From: Bursaphelenchus xylophilus
Lineage: Eukaryota; Nematoda; Chromadorea; Rhabditida; Aphelenchoididae
Length of the DNA: 64,000 nucleotides
Assembly (NCBI GenBank): GCA_904066235.2
Contig: CAJFCV020000005.1
Coordinates: forward strand, 8,923,501 to 8,987,500
Direction: 5' to 3'
The first letter of the stretch is position 1, and each line of letters begins with the position of its first letter. The notes under the pieces were generated by a model. That model searched no databases, was not told the origin of the DNA, and was given only the letters and a program-made list of their open reading frames with translations. The translations under genes and the position numbers were made by a program. Positions 24,001-37,022 of the stretch are shown here, in pieces.

Positions 24001-27000
24001 AATGTTGACGTAATTCCAAGCTATGGAGGCCTGGAAAGACTTGATTCCTCCAATTTCGAGCTTTTTGCACCCTATTTATCGTAATTTGCAAATTCCATTT
24101 CCTGCACTTTTTCCACCGCTTCCAAAATCCCTATTTTTATGTCACGCTTGTTTATCACGCCAATCTTGGTGCATAGATATTCGCAGCTCACGTAAACAAT
24201 GACGGGAGTTTTTGCGATCATTTTTAATTATTTTGAAGATGGCGGCCCACAATAGGGCGAGCCGGAAGTTACAATAGAATTTTTGAGAGGGTACATGCAT
24301 AATAACGTATGGACTTGAAGCATGTGAATGTTGAGGGTCAGCAACAAATTTTGAGGTCAAAGATCAATCAAAAATATAAATTTGTACTCAAAAATTTCAT
24401 CTAGACGATGTAACTAGCTCATTTAAAATTTCTCGATTTTTCCTCGTCTCCTTACTTTCCAAACCCACTCAAATTTAGATTACCACACTACAGCATGCAC
24501 TTTACATTTGATATCACACACCACCGGGCACAATGCCTTTTTATTGTTCTCTCTGGGAGAAGGCGCGTGAAATTCTCCCACAATTACGTCTGGACCTCGC
24601 CTCCTCTCCACTTGGACTCTAATTTTTTTTGCTTGCCACTTCATCGTTCGCCGTTTTCAGCTCGTTTCCGCTTTCGGTTTTTGCAGACGCCCGGCCGTGG
24701 AGGAGCGGGCGAAAGAGTTTTTCGCACTCTGACGCCATGCAATAAATCTCCGTGCCCCACGGGGGCCCCGACGGGATGATGTTCATGCCCGCAGGAGTCG
24801 GAGGTGGTTATGGAATGCATTCGCGGCTCCGCGGGGATTTCGTTTTTTGAGGGCGAGGAGCGCGAATTGACTTTTGGAACATTGCCAAAGAGATTTATGA
24901 CAGAGAACCCAGCTCTTCATTCTCCGTGCATTAAAATTGGAGTGCAACTTTGGCTGTCCAACTACATTTTTTTATTTCTATAGCAGACCTTTTATCCTCA
25001 TTTCCGTCGAGTTTTGTTTCTTGTCTCACCAGCACAAGCTTCTCTTTCAAGTACATCTAAACGTAGTCTGATTCCCTACAATTCTCAGTTCTCCACCGAC
25101 AAAGTACGGTGGATCTATATTCGTCTCGAATGGGGATTAAAACGAGCAGCCAAGGTGCATGTAAAAGGCTACCGGTATTGTCCGAATTTCTGAGAGATTA
25201 TTTTTTGAAGACGTATGGAAATTTTGCCAGTCTAAGCCACTTTAAAGACGCTTTTGCGAAATTCCTTCCGTTCCGAAATCCCCTCTTACAGTACGTACAA
25301 CAATGCGACCAAAGCTTCCGCTTCTGCACCGTGCCCGCTTCGTGCACAGTGGGCGTAAAGAGGATTGTAGCACTCGACGAAAAGACGGCCATCTTCTTTT
25401 TTTGCCTTCACGAGAGCGAGACCGCTCGGCTCGGAAAAAAAGGCTTTCCGGCTCCGCCATTCCTTGCGTCGGCACAAAAAACGAGAATTACGTGTGGACG
25501 TGTCCATTCGCAGGCTCTCCATGCATTATCTCGCCTCTACCTGGACATGTATCCATGTCGCGACGCGAGCCCTGCTTTTTTTGGGGGGTTTCCTTCAGGG
25601 TTCAATAAGTTTGAAAATATGGCGCTGAGAAAATGATATGGACGTTGGTGAGTGGTTTTGGAAGTTGTCGAGTAATACTTGAGATCGGTTTTGTTGAGGA
25701 GTGGAAGTTAGTTGCCTCAGGGCATAAAGCGCTGTACAGAATTTCAAAATTTTTGTTTTTCGTACTGACGATGGAAGAAATTCCATTTTTTCAAAGCAAC
25801 GAATTTAATACAATACTCTGCAATATTAACAAAACGTATTTTTTTGCATTAAGTTTTAACTTTAGTCAGTTATCGGACAGTTTCTTTGAATTTTCCAAGG
25901 CTTTTAATTTTTTGCGTATAAAATGTCACCCAATGAGCATAATTCAAAATTTTCGTTTATATCATTCTCAATATTCATTGTATAACATACTACAGAAGTT
26001 GTATGTCTGTCTAAGTCTTAGCAGCTCTTAATCATGTAATTCCACGCTATCCACCCCCAAAAAATCCCCGAAAAAAATCCCTGGATTCGACCCACCCAAC
26101 TTGCTCCAAAGTGCTGGCTATACAACCGCGTGCAATGTGAAATAATCACGTACGCGAAACCCCACATAACCCACCCGAACTCTCACACCACTACACATTC
26201 CCATCGTTTTTCATGCCGGGGCGTTTGGAATAATATGATTATGTAACACAAAGAGTTCAAGTTGAAAGCTCAGTGTTCCCGCTCCAAGAGAGGGGTTTCC
26301 AGTTTTTCTTGGCAGATTAGATTAATATCAGAAGTGCAATTACACCCCGCATTTAGAGTACTTTTGGGGTTCGCGGCGATTCGCCGAATTGGCCTTGTTT
26401 ATTAAGCAATTACCTTGAAATTCGCTGTTTTTTCGTACGTTCGAGCGTAGGAGCTGACCAAAAATGACCAAAAGATTTGATTATTGGCCGGTTTTAAGGG
26501 TTGTAAATGGGTAAGAATAGTTGTTTTAGGGATGAACATTCCTTTGGTCTTTAGAAGTTAGGATGACTATGGAAAGCGGCTTTCTAGTTTTGAAATTTTA
26601 AACCGTTTTGGATAAGGAGACACGAAAAAGAAAGACTATTTTATGACCAAAGGTGGTCATAGATACCGTGTGTCATTGCAGCTCCGCGGCTGAAATTTTA
26701 AGGGTTTCAGCAAAAAAATTCGAACCGTTTGTGATTAGGATTTTTTATCACCGTAAAATGGCCGTACCTTGTGCTTCTACTAAGCCATTCGTATGTTCGT
26801 AGTTAGCCATTTTTAATATTCTCACGTCTCTAGTACATCGCGACAGTTTATATTTAGCATCTTTGATCTAAAAATCTCTTACAATCTCTTTAACTTATCA
26901 TCCTTGTACCATCGCTTTTTCACCTCAAACAGTACACCTGTTGTCCCACATAATCTACGGTATAAAGTCTAGTTATGGCGGATTTCTCCACCTGAAACGC

Positions 27001-27600
27001 CTCTTTAATTGATATTACACTCCGCCGCTTAATCCCGGCGATTTCACCACTCTCCCACCATCTGTAGAAAGCCGCAAAAAAGTTCGTAGACCAAAGTAAA
27101 ACACCCTAAATACACCACTCAGCACTCATGATTCATTAGTTAAGTATATAATTTTGAAAAAAATGCAAAAAATTGATATGAAAGCGTAATGTAATTTTTG
27201 GTCAAATTTCACACTAAATGTCATCCTAATTGGGGACACGGTACTCAATTACTGGTTTGTCACATACTGTGCCACATCAAAGGACCAATTTGCTCCTATT
27301 TTTATGGCCAATAATTGCTAAATCTGATTAATTTTTCTACAAATCTTAATTTGCTAATTAATTGCTGGATTAAAGTTTTTTCAGCCATATCATTTTGATT
27401 AATTATCGTTCTGAGCGTAGAGGAAAAATGCCAGTATTGATAATCCTTAATTTTTTCTCATTTTTGAGGCTTCACGGATTTGAATATGAGTTTCGAGACA
27501 ATTTCGAAAAATTTATGCAAATTTGAAAAATTTGCATAAAGTAAATTTTCGAAGTTTTTTAACATTCTCGTATTATTTTCAATTATATTTTTTTCTATTT
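18100..27600. other. Long gene-poor region upstream of the zinc-finger gene
   Basis: No convincing gene is seen. GC-rich patches with G or C runs stand in AT-rich DNA near 18.8-19.07, 19.9-20.1, 20.6-20.95, 21.5-21.9, 22.6-22.75, 23.2-23.9, 24.6-24.85 and 25.25-25.6 kb. Open frames in these patches occur on both strands and overlap, as expected from composition alone. The minus-strand frame at 18,563-18,796 and the plus-strand frame ending at 19,071 look the most protein-like, but neither shows a domain. The region could hold regulatory DNA for the gene that starts at 27,677, or exons of a gene with very long introns. Confidence 0.35.
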
Positions 27601-27676
27601 TGGCTATTATTCGCGATTTTTCCGATATTTCCCTCCATTTTATCGCCAATTTTCTAAACATCCCGATTTTGCAGTG

Positions 27677-30520
27677 ATGGAGGCGCAAGACATCAGCTGC
27701 CAGCCCAAGAAGTATACCTGTAGTCACGAAAAATGCGGATATCAAACCAATAAACTGTTCAACTTCCAACGACACCGCAAAATCCACGAAAAGAAGGCTC
27801 AACTCAGGGAAATGGCCGCGCAGGCCGCCGCACAGGGCCATCTCCGAGACGGGAGCCCGTCGGCCAAGATCCAGAGGCTAGATGTAAGGGATATTCAGGA
27901 ACATCAAGATTTTATTGAGCCTGGAAAACGGGCTTTAGGCAATTCATTAACTTTAGTCATCATTTTTGGGGACTTTTTTGAATTTTGCGTTATATCAGTG
28001 CTGCTATTCAATTTCTCCAAAAAATTGGCTTATTTTGGCCTAAAAATAATTTCTAAAAATTCTATACGAATTCGGACGGATATAGCCGAGATTATTTACG
28101 ATTTCCCTTTCAGACATTCCACATTGAGTGCTCACAAGCCGGATGTCCCTTTTCCTGCGAACACATGGAGGATTTCATCGATCATGTGCAATCCTCGCAC
28201 GAGAAAGACCTGAAATTCATTGTGCGGGAGTTTGCGGACAAGCCCTCGCTCGAATCCTTCATGAAATCGCTGCAGGACCGCACTTCCTGTCAGCTCATGC
28301 TGTCGCGAACCTTTGACAACGAAGTTGGCGAGTCGTTTGAGCTCTGTTGCGCCCACTCCGGCCAGTATCGTCGTTCCATGAACGGCGGAGTTGAACGATC
28401 CGCGAATCGAGGAGGGATCTACTGTACCTTTTACTTGAATGTGACAGTTATTGACGGGATCATCAAAGTCCGCGGGTGCGAATCGCATTTCGGGCATCGC
28501 GTCGACTTCAACGATTTGAGTGTCTACAACAACAACAACAATTTGCCGAGTGTTGCAACCCAACTAACGCCCACCACGACCTCAACTCCAACCCCTCCAA
28601 CGCCGACAATGCCGATGCAATTGAAGCCGTCGACGCCAATGTCGTTGCAAATGGACAGATCCGTCAAGACGGACGAATCGTCGAGTATATCGCCGGACAG
28701 CTCGAGAAGTAGTCGAAGTCATAACATCAGTCCGATACGTGATGATCTGATCAAAGGCGATGTCAAAGATGAGTGCCTTCAGGATCCGGTCGTGAAACGG
28801 GATTTCAACAGCGAGCTGAGGAGGGTGGCTTTGGTAGGTTCAAAGATTTGATGACTTAAAAATTTGGTCTCAGCAATTTATTCAGCCTCTCTGTCTTGCG
28901 TTTGCTCATAAAGCAGCCTCTGACGGCTTCTTTTTGTTTCAAAATTTAGGATAGAGCCTTTGCACGTAAAGCTTCAAATCCAGCTTTTTGTAGTTTCCTA
29001 GCCTCTTTATCAACAGTTTTTATACCCTCATAGAAACTGAAATCCCACTTTAAACCCTGCAACTCCGCTTCCTAGTACCAATCTTTGCAAACGTTTGTGA
29101 CGCAGAGAATACCTCACCGCAGCAAAACCCGTTGTCTTACAGCAAGTTTCGGCCTGTAGGCTACCGTATGCCTAAGCCGGGTGGGGAGAGATTAGTCGGA
29201 TGAGCCGACTGCAAAGAAGCCGCACCAAAAATGAGGCGAGAAGCGACGAAAAGGAACGACGAAATGGGACTGTACTTTAATGGGGAGGAGGGGTTTTTCC
29301 GCACGAGTAGGTGTAATGACTTTGGGGGCAGGTGGCCATTGGGAAGCCAAAGATTAGTCAGATTTCGCTGAATTTCCGCCGTGACGCCGCAGGCGAGCCC
29401 ACGTCCCAACTAATTCGATTCGAATGCCCAGACAATAAAAACGGTTATTGCGAAGGGAGGAGCGGGCAATCGGACGATCATTACAAAAAGTTGCTGCACC
29501 GCTAGTTACTGCTTATTCTTACCGTATATAGATTATTGCGGGCTCGACTGAAGATATTAACTTGGTATACCAAAGCTAAAGTGCTTGGAAGCTTTCTAAA
29601 TTCTAATTAAGCAGTCTCTGCTACCATGAAGCTGCCTGAAGCATTCTAAATCTATCCCAGGCCATATAAAAGCCTATATATTATATTGGAGACTCTCTAA
29701 ATTTTTCTCTAACAAATATTCCTTATATCTCCTCCTAATGCGGTTGTTGCAGGACCTCCAAACCGAAGCCGAGCTTTTCATGGAGTCGGAAGGCCAATTA
29801 GCTGAGCAAGAGTTTAATCAAATTGAGAAGGCCTCCGCTGCAATCATCGAAATCCTCCGTCGCGCTCGGTCACGACCCCAACCCACAGTGCCCTTGAACA
29901 ACAACCCAGTTGGCGGATTTGCGACCGCCTCCACGCCTCAAATCAACGCCGCAATCTTGCAGAATCACCAACAAATCCAGCAGCTCCAACAATTGCTACG
30001 GGAATCCGGTAGATCCAATATCTCAACCTCTGCGATGCCTTTGTTGAACCAGCAACCCCTCGTCAACACGATACCTCAGCTGAATCTCCTGTTAACCGCC
30101 GCCGCCGCCCAACAACGGCCCGCCTTTGGCCAACAACTGTTGGGGCAGAACAATATTGCCGCCAACGTTCTGACGTCGCTTGCGAACTCGATTCAACAGC
30201 AGCAGAGTCAAGCCGGACTGTTGGCCGTAAGCCAGAGTCAGCAGACCGCGGTAGTGCCGCCACAGCCGCAGCTGGCCGGGAATGGTCTGGGCCTATTGCA
30301 GGGGCAGAATCAACGATTCGAAGAGTTGGTGAGGAAAGCGATCATTGAGTTGGATAGTCAGCGACGCTCGACTTGTGCACAATGCCATCGAAAAGACCCG
30401 TTGGTTCAGAACGGGACCGAACGAACGGCTTGGCTGGAATGTCAGCGATGCAACCTCAAGTACCATGGCCAATGTGTGAGCGGTGCGCAGTGCGTGAAAT
30501 GCAAAAACAGCATGGTCTGA
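27677..30520 (+). CDS. Nuclear C2H2 / FLYWCH-like / PHD-finger protein, 564 aa
   Basis: Probable DNA- or chromatin-binding regulator. Exons are 27,677-27,883, 28,114-28,833 and 29,753-30,520, all joined in phase 0. The first ATG sits 2 nt after a TTTTGCAG acceptor, so there is a 5'UTR intron or a trans-splice site. Visible modules: C2H2 finger 1 (C15, C20, H33, H37); C2H2 finger 2 (C75, C80, H93, H98); a region about 105-197 with C147/C148, C173 and H194-x2-H197 after a VTVIDGIIKVRGCESH strand, like FLYWCH, FAR1 or MULE-associated WRKY-GCM1 zinc fingers; an Asn run at 208-212; a Thr/Pro/Ser-rich linker; a probable coiled coil from 310; a Gln/Ala/Leu-rich stretch; and a C-terminal C4HC3 PHD finger (C517, C520, C539, C542, H547, C550, C556, C559). 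The last intron (0.9 kb) contains a GC-rich patch. I do not recognise a named orthologue. Confidence 0.85.
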
Positions 30521-30529
30521 GGTCATAAT

Positions 30530-32280
30530 TGGTCGACACTTCTTCGAATCCAGCTTAGGATCGACCTGATATCCAAAGGACAATATCAACATATTTGTGG
30601 CCAAAGGAATGTCATCGAACGTCCGCAATCTTTAGTCTAGTGACATTAGGTCTGTAGTAATTTATGGACCCATTTAGGTGTGTTAATTAATATCTTTGTT
30701 CTCTATTTTCAACCAAAGTCTGCCCCCATTTTCTCCACTTTCTGTGACTGCCAGAACTCTCCCGTTTAAGGTTACATATTTAGGCCAGACCCCAACCTAG
30801 GATAGCACTGTTATCGTAGCCGCATTATAAACTTCCAGGACTGCACGTTCCACTTTACACTAATACGAACCAAAGCCGATAGTAATCATGAATTTCACGG
30901 CGAAATCATCGTTTTTTTGATGGTTTTGGGTCATTGCACAAATAGGATAGCATTTTTGTTGAAAACGCCACCACTTGACGTGGTCGGCACGTGGTTTTCA
31001 ACCCCACAGGGAGAGCATTTTACCGTAATGCATTGAGTTTTTCGTAAATCCCAGGACGATGACTAAAAAACTTTAAATTCTTTGTTCTATATCACTGCCA
31101 AGCCTTGTTTTCTTTGTAGGATTTTCGTTCCATTCGACTACCTGACGTCTCTAAATTTTTTAGTCATATTAATTTAACCAAGCCTCCAGTTTGTCCGGTT
31201 CTTATGTTATACTTGGTATCCATAATAAGCGAGTTTCCACCCCACCCCCACGTAAACGTCTTCACTCCCTAAGGCGCTGGTCTACAGTACGCCGAGCTGT
31301 GTGTAATGGCTTCGATTTACAGTTTACACTTTTCTTTTCTCGAATCCCGTTGACCTTTTTCTTTTGTATTTTTATCCCGGTTTGGCCCCGTTCTGTGAGT
31401 CTTTTGTAATTGTTGGTCATAACTTCTACGAGTCTTAATAATTGAAACAAAAAGTACTAATCTGCCTCGTCTCGTGTGTTTTGGGAGCGAATTGAAAGGA
31501 TTTTTTTTATTTTTTTGGTGGAAAAATTTGATTTATTTTTGGAAAAGTCGAAACAGATTTTTCGTGTAAAGCATTAGGCAAATTCGAGGTTTTTTGCTAA
31601 AATTCGATAGTGCCTATATTCTATATACCAAAATACCAGTTGTATTTTCAAACCTACATTTCTCGGTTACCGGTTTTCGATTTTGTCCAAAAATCGGTCT
31701 TTTTTTCTCCCGCAATTTTCAATTTTTCCACCGAAAAGTCGAAAAAAACCCTTTTCGAATCCTCCCACACCCCGCGAACCACTTGACTCTACCTGTCCGA
31801 AAGCACTATATTATCCACAACCTGACTGAAACTCATATTCATTCGAATTTTCTAAACTTCCGGCCACCAACTAATTGTACTAGGTTTTTTCTTTTCTCAT
31901 TGTAACCCTTCTACCATTTCTTCTGTTTTCCAACTCGCTGAATTATTGTTTTACCTTGACAATACAGAAAATTATCAAATTTTACAAAAAAAATCTCGAG
32001 TGATCTCTTGTTTCTTGTTTTTATTTTTTTAAAAAATGATTAAAAATTGAAAAAAATTGTACTCGGCTTGATGAGAGGAGTATTGTGAAATGGCGAAGAA
32101 TGAATATTACGGATTATTATGACATCATGAGAAGGGAGGATTGACTAGTTCGCAAGAGAGAGAGCAAGTGCAATATTATGGCGGTATCCGTTTTGTGTCG
32201 ATTGGCAGAGTCGATGAGAATGGAGAATATATTAAGTGAATTCGTGGGGATTGATGGCCTACTTGGCCGTGTTTCCGGGC
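30530..32280. other. Intergenic stretch, no gene recognised
   Basis: AT-rich DNA after the zinc-finger/PHD gene. No AATAAA is obvious close to its stop codon. No open frame has domain or splice support. Confidence 0.4.
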
Positions 32281-32291
32281 CCAGAAGGTGT

Positions 32292-34471
32292 CTAGGTTTT
32301 CATGGTGGAATCGGTCGTCATCGCGAGACCGCCTCGTCCAGTCACGACGCATCTAAACAAGTGGATGAAATATCGATACTTTCAGAAATTGGAAACAACA
32401 AAAATAGACGAAAAGAAGATTAAATGGGCCTACTTGTAAGTAACATTCTTTTCCACCCAAACTCCATTGGCTGGAATGAGATGTCGATATCTGGTGTAAC
32501 AACCAATCGGCCTTATTGAACCGTAGTGACATTCTTTTCGGAACTCGTCTTCATCCCATTGCTCTCCTGGAAAAATCACGAATTTATGACAAAGAAAAGA
32601 ATAGATGGTCATAAACTTTTGGTACTATTAGGTCTAAAAGTATGACTCCGCCGTTTTTTTGTTTTTCATTTTTTACAGGTTGGAATATTATTTTACAATT
32701 TCTGTTTATATGCTATGAAAGGACGTTGAAAACGCTATCTAATCATATGCGCTTCGTACAACCTCATCCTAAGAAGAGGTGACTTGCGGGAAACTTTATT
32801 TTGCACGCTAGAACACCTAAGGTTAAAGGTCCTACCCTACCCGCTATACTCTTCTGACATCGAACTTTCAGAATAACACTTTTTTCGACCGATGAAACCC
32901 AATCTGAGGTGGCAGCGCTTCGCTGAATGCAAAAATGTCCAAAATTGGCCCGATGACTAAGTCGCCTCAAAACAAAAAAACGTTTTCACTGATGGTATTC
33001 CAAAGTTGCTCAAATTGTGGGAAAATATCGTAGTTAGTAGCGGTAATAATAATTGAATAAGCTTTAATGTAATTTTTTTTGTTTTGATTAAAATTGTCGA
33101 GCCAAAAAACGGCGGAGTCATACTTTTAGACCTAATACTTTTTTTTAGAAGTCCAAACATTGTAGCCCAAAAAATTGAGCTTCAAAATGTTTGAAGTGTC
33201 CAAGCTTTCACCCACCATTTTCCCGTGCCCCACAATTCAGTGTGAACGGCAAGGAGAGCTTCGTGACACCGTATTCGTCCCGCTCGCAGGACGCACCGTA
33301 TTTGGTCTCGCCGATCTTGACCCACTCGCCGCTGGGCAGGATGCAGGCGAACGTCTCGATTCGCCAGCCGTTTTTTGTCTCCACACAGCGACGTGCAAAC
33401 TTATGATCGTATTGCTGAAACAAAAGTTGATTGATTCCGCCGGCCTTGAACATGACAAATGGCTGTGGAATAAGCGACGGAATTCGGGCCGGTTTGATGG
33501 AAGGGTTGTAGAAAAAAGTCGAAAACCCTGTACAATGAATGAAAAGCTACAGAGAACATAAATGACATTTAGGAAGTGCCGTATGGGGTCTTCTTTTGTC
33601 ATCAAAAAAATGTGAAGTGCAAAATGAGAAAAAAATTCAAATCATGAAAAAAAACTATCTTCGAAAACGTATGCGGCATTTTTAACAGGTGCTTTACAGA
33701 AGTGACCGTAAATTTTATGTCAAAAAGTAGAAGGTCAGCTTTCTCCGAGTACCTCATAAAAAACGATCAGCAATCAAGTTTTCTCTGACCGTCTCTCCAT
33801 TTTCTCAACTCTCTCAGCTGGAAGGCCGGCCAAATATCTCGGCCGCTCCAGCAAAGATCACATAAGACTTTTCATCAAAATTTTTAAAATAAATTTGACC
33901 AGCTCATCCCGGCAATGACTATCCTAGGCCTGACAGTTTACTGTACCCCATACGATCACCTATCGTTTTTTTTGAGATTAGCAATTTGTAAAACTCATCT
34001 GCTAATTGCTTCAATTATGCTAAATTTAGGATAACTAATCAGATTGAAGATTAGTCAGGATTAAATTTGTTGAAATATCATTGACTGGATACTATAAATT
34101 AAATTGGGCGAAAAAATAGGTGGAAAGATAGCATAGTAACTTTCGGAAAAACAATTTTCGAAATTTTGCGAAATTACCCACTATCAAAAAATCCTTTCCA
34201 AAAAAGGTTGAAAAGAATAGTAAAACAAAAATTCCGGCTCGTAAATCACCAATGATTACTCAATCCACAAGAATGTTGAACAAGAAGGATGTAAAAATAA
34301 AATGAAAATAAAAAAACGGTGTAATATTTTTCCTAGACCTACCCATTCTTCGCCAACTCTCCGTCGTCCACCCAACGGATCCACACATGTTCCCAGGTTG
34401 CCTCGGGGCTTCGAGGGTGACGCTTTAAGCCAGGGTATTGCACAGACGATGATGAGATTTAATAAAAGCAT
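32292..34471 (-). CDS. Secreted MIG-18-like protein with fibronectin-type-I-like repeats, 173 aa
   Basis: Likely extracellular matrix or secreted protein of the nematode family built from MIG-18-like Fn1 modules. Exons on the minus strand: 34,471-34,343, 33,414-33,216, 32,566-32,434 and 32,352-32,292. Phases 0, 1 and 2 match at each junction. The N-terminus is a signal peptide (MLLLNLIIVCAIPWLKA). Three Cys-paired units follow, each with the pattern C...G..W or Y...C; examples are CVDPLGGRRRVGEEW joined to QYDHKFARRC across intron 1, NGWRIETFACILPSGEWVKI, and NGVWVEKNVTYKC across intron 3. Intron 1 is about 0.9 kb. Intron 2 (32,567-33,215) contains a 508-bp mariner-type element. Length and domain layout suit the family; the precise orthologue is not known. 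An alternative acceptor at 33,528 would lengthen exon 2 but breaks phase. Confidence 0.75.
32628..33135. mobile_element. 508-bp mariner-type element in an intron of the MIG-18-like gene
   Basis: The ends are inverted repeats beginning TTAGGTCTAAAAGTATGACT and continuing into CCGCCGTTTTTT. TA flanks both sides (32,626-32,627 and 33,136-33,137). No intact transposase is present; it is too short for one and is probably an internal deletion derivative. Confidence 0.85.
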
Positions 34472-34479
34472 CTAGAATG

Positions 34480-36460
34480 TGAGGAATTTTCGAAGCAGGG
34501 GAGTAGTATATATTTACTATGGCAATCGGAATTTTAAAAAAAGGCAGAATAAACATAGAGCGCCGAGGGCTTGGAAAAAACATTGTTGGAAAAATAGAGT
34601 GGGCAAAATTTCAATAAACCCTAATTTTGCATCGGACGGTATAGACGCAAGGAACGACTGATTCGTTCAAAAAAGAGATCGTTATTGACCGTGAGAGACT
34701 CTTCAGTCGCAAGAGATCCGAAAAAGATAACTGCAATGTGATCCCTTCAAAAACAACTGCCTTTTTGAGTACCCACTTCATAACCTTGAATCAAAAGGTT
34801 TAATGTGAAAAAGTCTTCACAATGACAAATATTATGCGGATAGTTTCCAAAATGCTTACAAAAAAGGTGCCTGAAAAGAGTGGAAAAAATTTAAAAGACG
34901 GCCTCAGAAATTTTTTAATTTTATACTCTCTGGTAAAAGTACAGCATAAAGCAACGATACTCAAAAAAGATTGTTTATTTTTGGCCAACTTTTTTTTATA
35001 AAAAAATCGGTAAAATCGGTCAATTTTGCAAGACGGTGTTAGGAATCTCCCATATCTCTCTTGCTAGAAAAAACAGTCCAAATTTGTCACAAGTTTCGAT
35101 AAAAGCTTGAGTGTTGTACTGATTGGAATGTCGCCATGTAAAAAAAGAAAAAATTGCAAAAATTTTGAATAATGGACACATTTTTTTCGGGGCTCTTTAC
35201 GACCTACAGAAAGATAATTAACCTCCACTAAGGACAACAAACTTAAAACTCCAATATTCTTACTATTTTCAAAGAAAAATTCCAAAAAAATAATGAAAAA
35301 AGACTGGAACCGCCGCGCAGAAATTGCAAGACTCAGTTGACCGCCGCGGGGAAAAAGTAAGAATTTATGAAAACTGTGTAAATTCAAGGCGTAACCCTAC
35401 AATCTTTGGGCGCGGCTTTTAAAGGTTCAGTTGTATGGAAACGGAACCCGAAAAAAGACGAGTGATAAATTCGGGAGTAGTAGAAGGAAGTTGAACGGAC
35501 GCTGAAGCAAATATCAGGTGGAAAACAAACAAACAAACCGCCGGTGAAGGGCAAGGAAGGGAAGATGTGGATGGAAAAATTGTAACATGTGGAGAGATGA
35601 GTGGGAAATCAGGAAACCGCAAATAAATAACATGACGAAATGCAATTTCCACAAAAAATTTACTCCCATGAGGAGGGCAACAACATGGCGAAAAAGTTTT
35701 TTCTCTACTCTCCGAGTTTGGCGTGTTCTCTCGGCCGCAAAGGTCGTTCAATATCTCGGCTGCCTCTGTAAAGCGCGAGCTAAAATTTTCAGTAATTGAT
35801 ATGTAGTCAGTGCACGAAGTATGTGATAAATTTAAAGCAATTTTGCCAGCTGAAAACCAAGGTAAAATACGCTGCAAATTCTGTCGTGTTTTGTCATCAA
35901 ATTCACTTGTCGGACATAAAATTTTATAGTAATAATTCAACACAAAAAGGCGTGAAAATCGTCTATTACATCATAATCACAAACTTCGTATGTTTGAAAA
36001 AAACGCGTAGACAAATGACGAATATTTTTCGAAAATACCGTTGTAAAAATATTAGGCTCATGACGTTATTTATTTATAATCCATGTTACAATGACTTCTA
36101 AAGATGAAGACATCAAAAAAGGAGACATGACTTGGGAATGTTCTTTTCAAGCGACGCCATTATTTCTCCTTCAGAATCGATTCTTATACGTAAATAAATC
36201 TAAAAGACCCTAAAAAGTAACCTGGAACATATGATAAACATAATATATCTGGCTTACAGAGCTCAAAAGAAACGTAAAATATAAAAGTAAATATTATATA
36301 TATGGCATTAAAAAGGGTGTTATAATAGAAGATAAAAAATTAAAGAAAACAAATCCAAAATTCTGAAAAATTATAAAAAATCGCCTTTTCAGCGAATTAA
36401 TCCCCGCAGTTTTCTCGCAAAACGAACGGAAAAGGACTCACACCCAATTCGGGATCCTTT
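34480..36460. other. Noncoding stretch, no gene recognised
   Basis: AT-rich DNA. It contains a repeat fragment with AAGCGCGAGCTAA near 35,771, also seen at 14.93 and 57.63 kb. No open frame has domain or splice support. Confidence 0.4.
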
Positions 36461-36468
36461 GGAAGCGC

Positions 36469-36540
36469 GGGGGTATAGCTCAGTGGTAGAGCAATCGACT
36501 GCAGATCGATAGGTCCCTGGTTCAAATCCGGGTGCCCCCT
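36469..36540 (+). tRNA. tRNA-Cys (anticodon GCA)
   Basis: Complete 72-nt cloverleaf. The acceptor stem GGGGGTA pairs with TGCCCCC and is followed by T73. The D-arm A box is TAGCTCAGTGG, and the B box is GGTTCAAATCC. The anticodon stem ATCGA/TCGAT closes loop CTGCAGA, with GCA at 36,501-36,503. There is no intron. A run of T bases just downstream (from about 36,546) fits RNA polymerase III termination. The sequence is typical of nematode tRNA-Cys genes. Confidence 0.97.
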
Positions 36541-37022
36541 ATGTTCGTTTTTTTTCTTTTTTACAACATTGTATTTTCGTTTGAAGTTCCAGAGCAAACG
36601 TTTTTCGCAACGAAGAAGGCAATGTTAGCCTTTGCTTGGTCGGGGAACAAGACGAATTGAGTCTTTAAAAGTCACCGGAAGAAATAATATTACAATTGAT
36701 AACATCAGGGTTGGGAAGAGATCTGAATTTAAAGTTGATTGTATAAGGCCATTCATCAAAAGTATTGAAGGTCATGGAATAAACAGGAAGGACGAAAAAT
36801 GACGGGTTGTGGAAGAAAAAATAAAGTTTAAGTGAGAATTTTTAGGGCAGAAAGATAGGACATTTTTTCTTGCGAAAGCGCCAGATTTTTGTGAAAATCT
36901 ATTTATGAAAAAATCCCAAAGTTTAAAGATTTTTCGTATAAAGTGTCGCCATACAAAAGTGTAAAAAACACTTTGAAAGATTGTAAAATACGTGGCAAAA
37001 AGGAAATGTTGTGTTTAAACTA

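Noticed and set aside
33216..33527. Longer exon 2 for the MIG-18-like gene using the acceptor at 33,528
   Set aside because: It does not fit the phase of exon 1; the acceptor before 33,414 does and restores the expected Cys-rich repeat.
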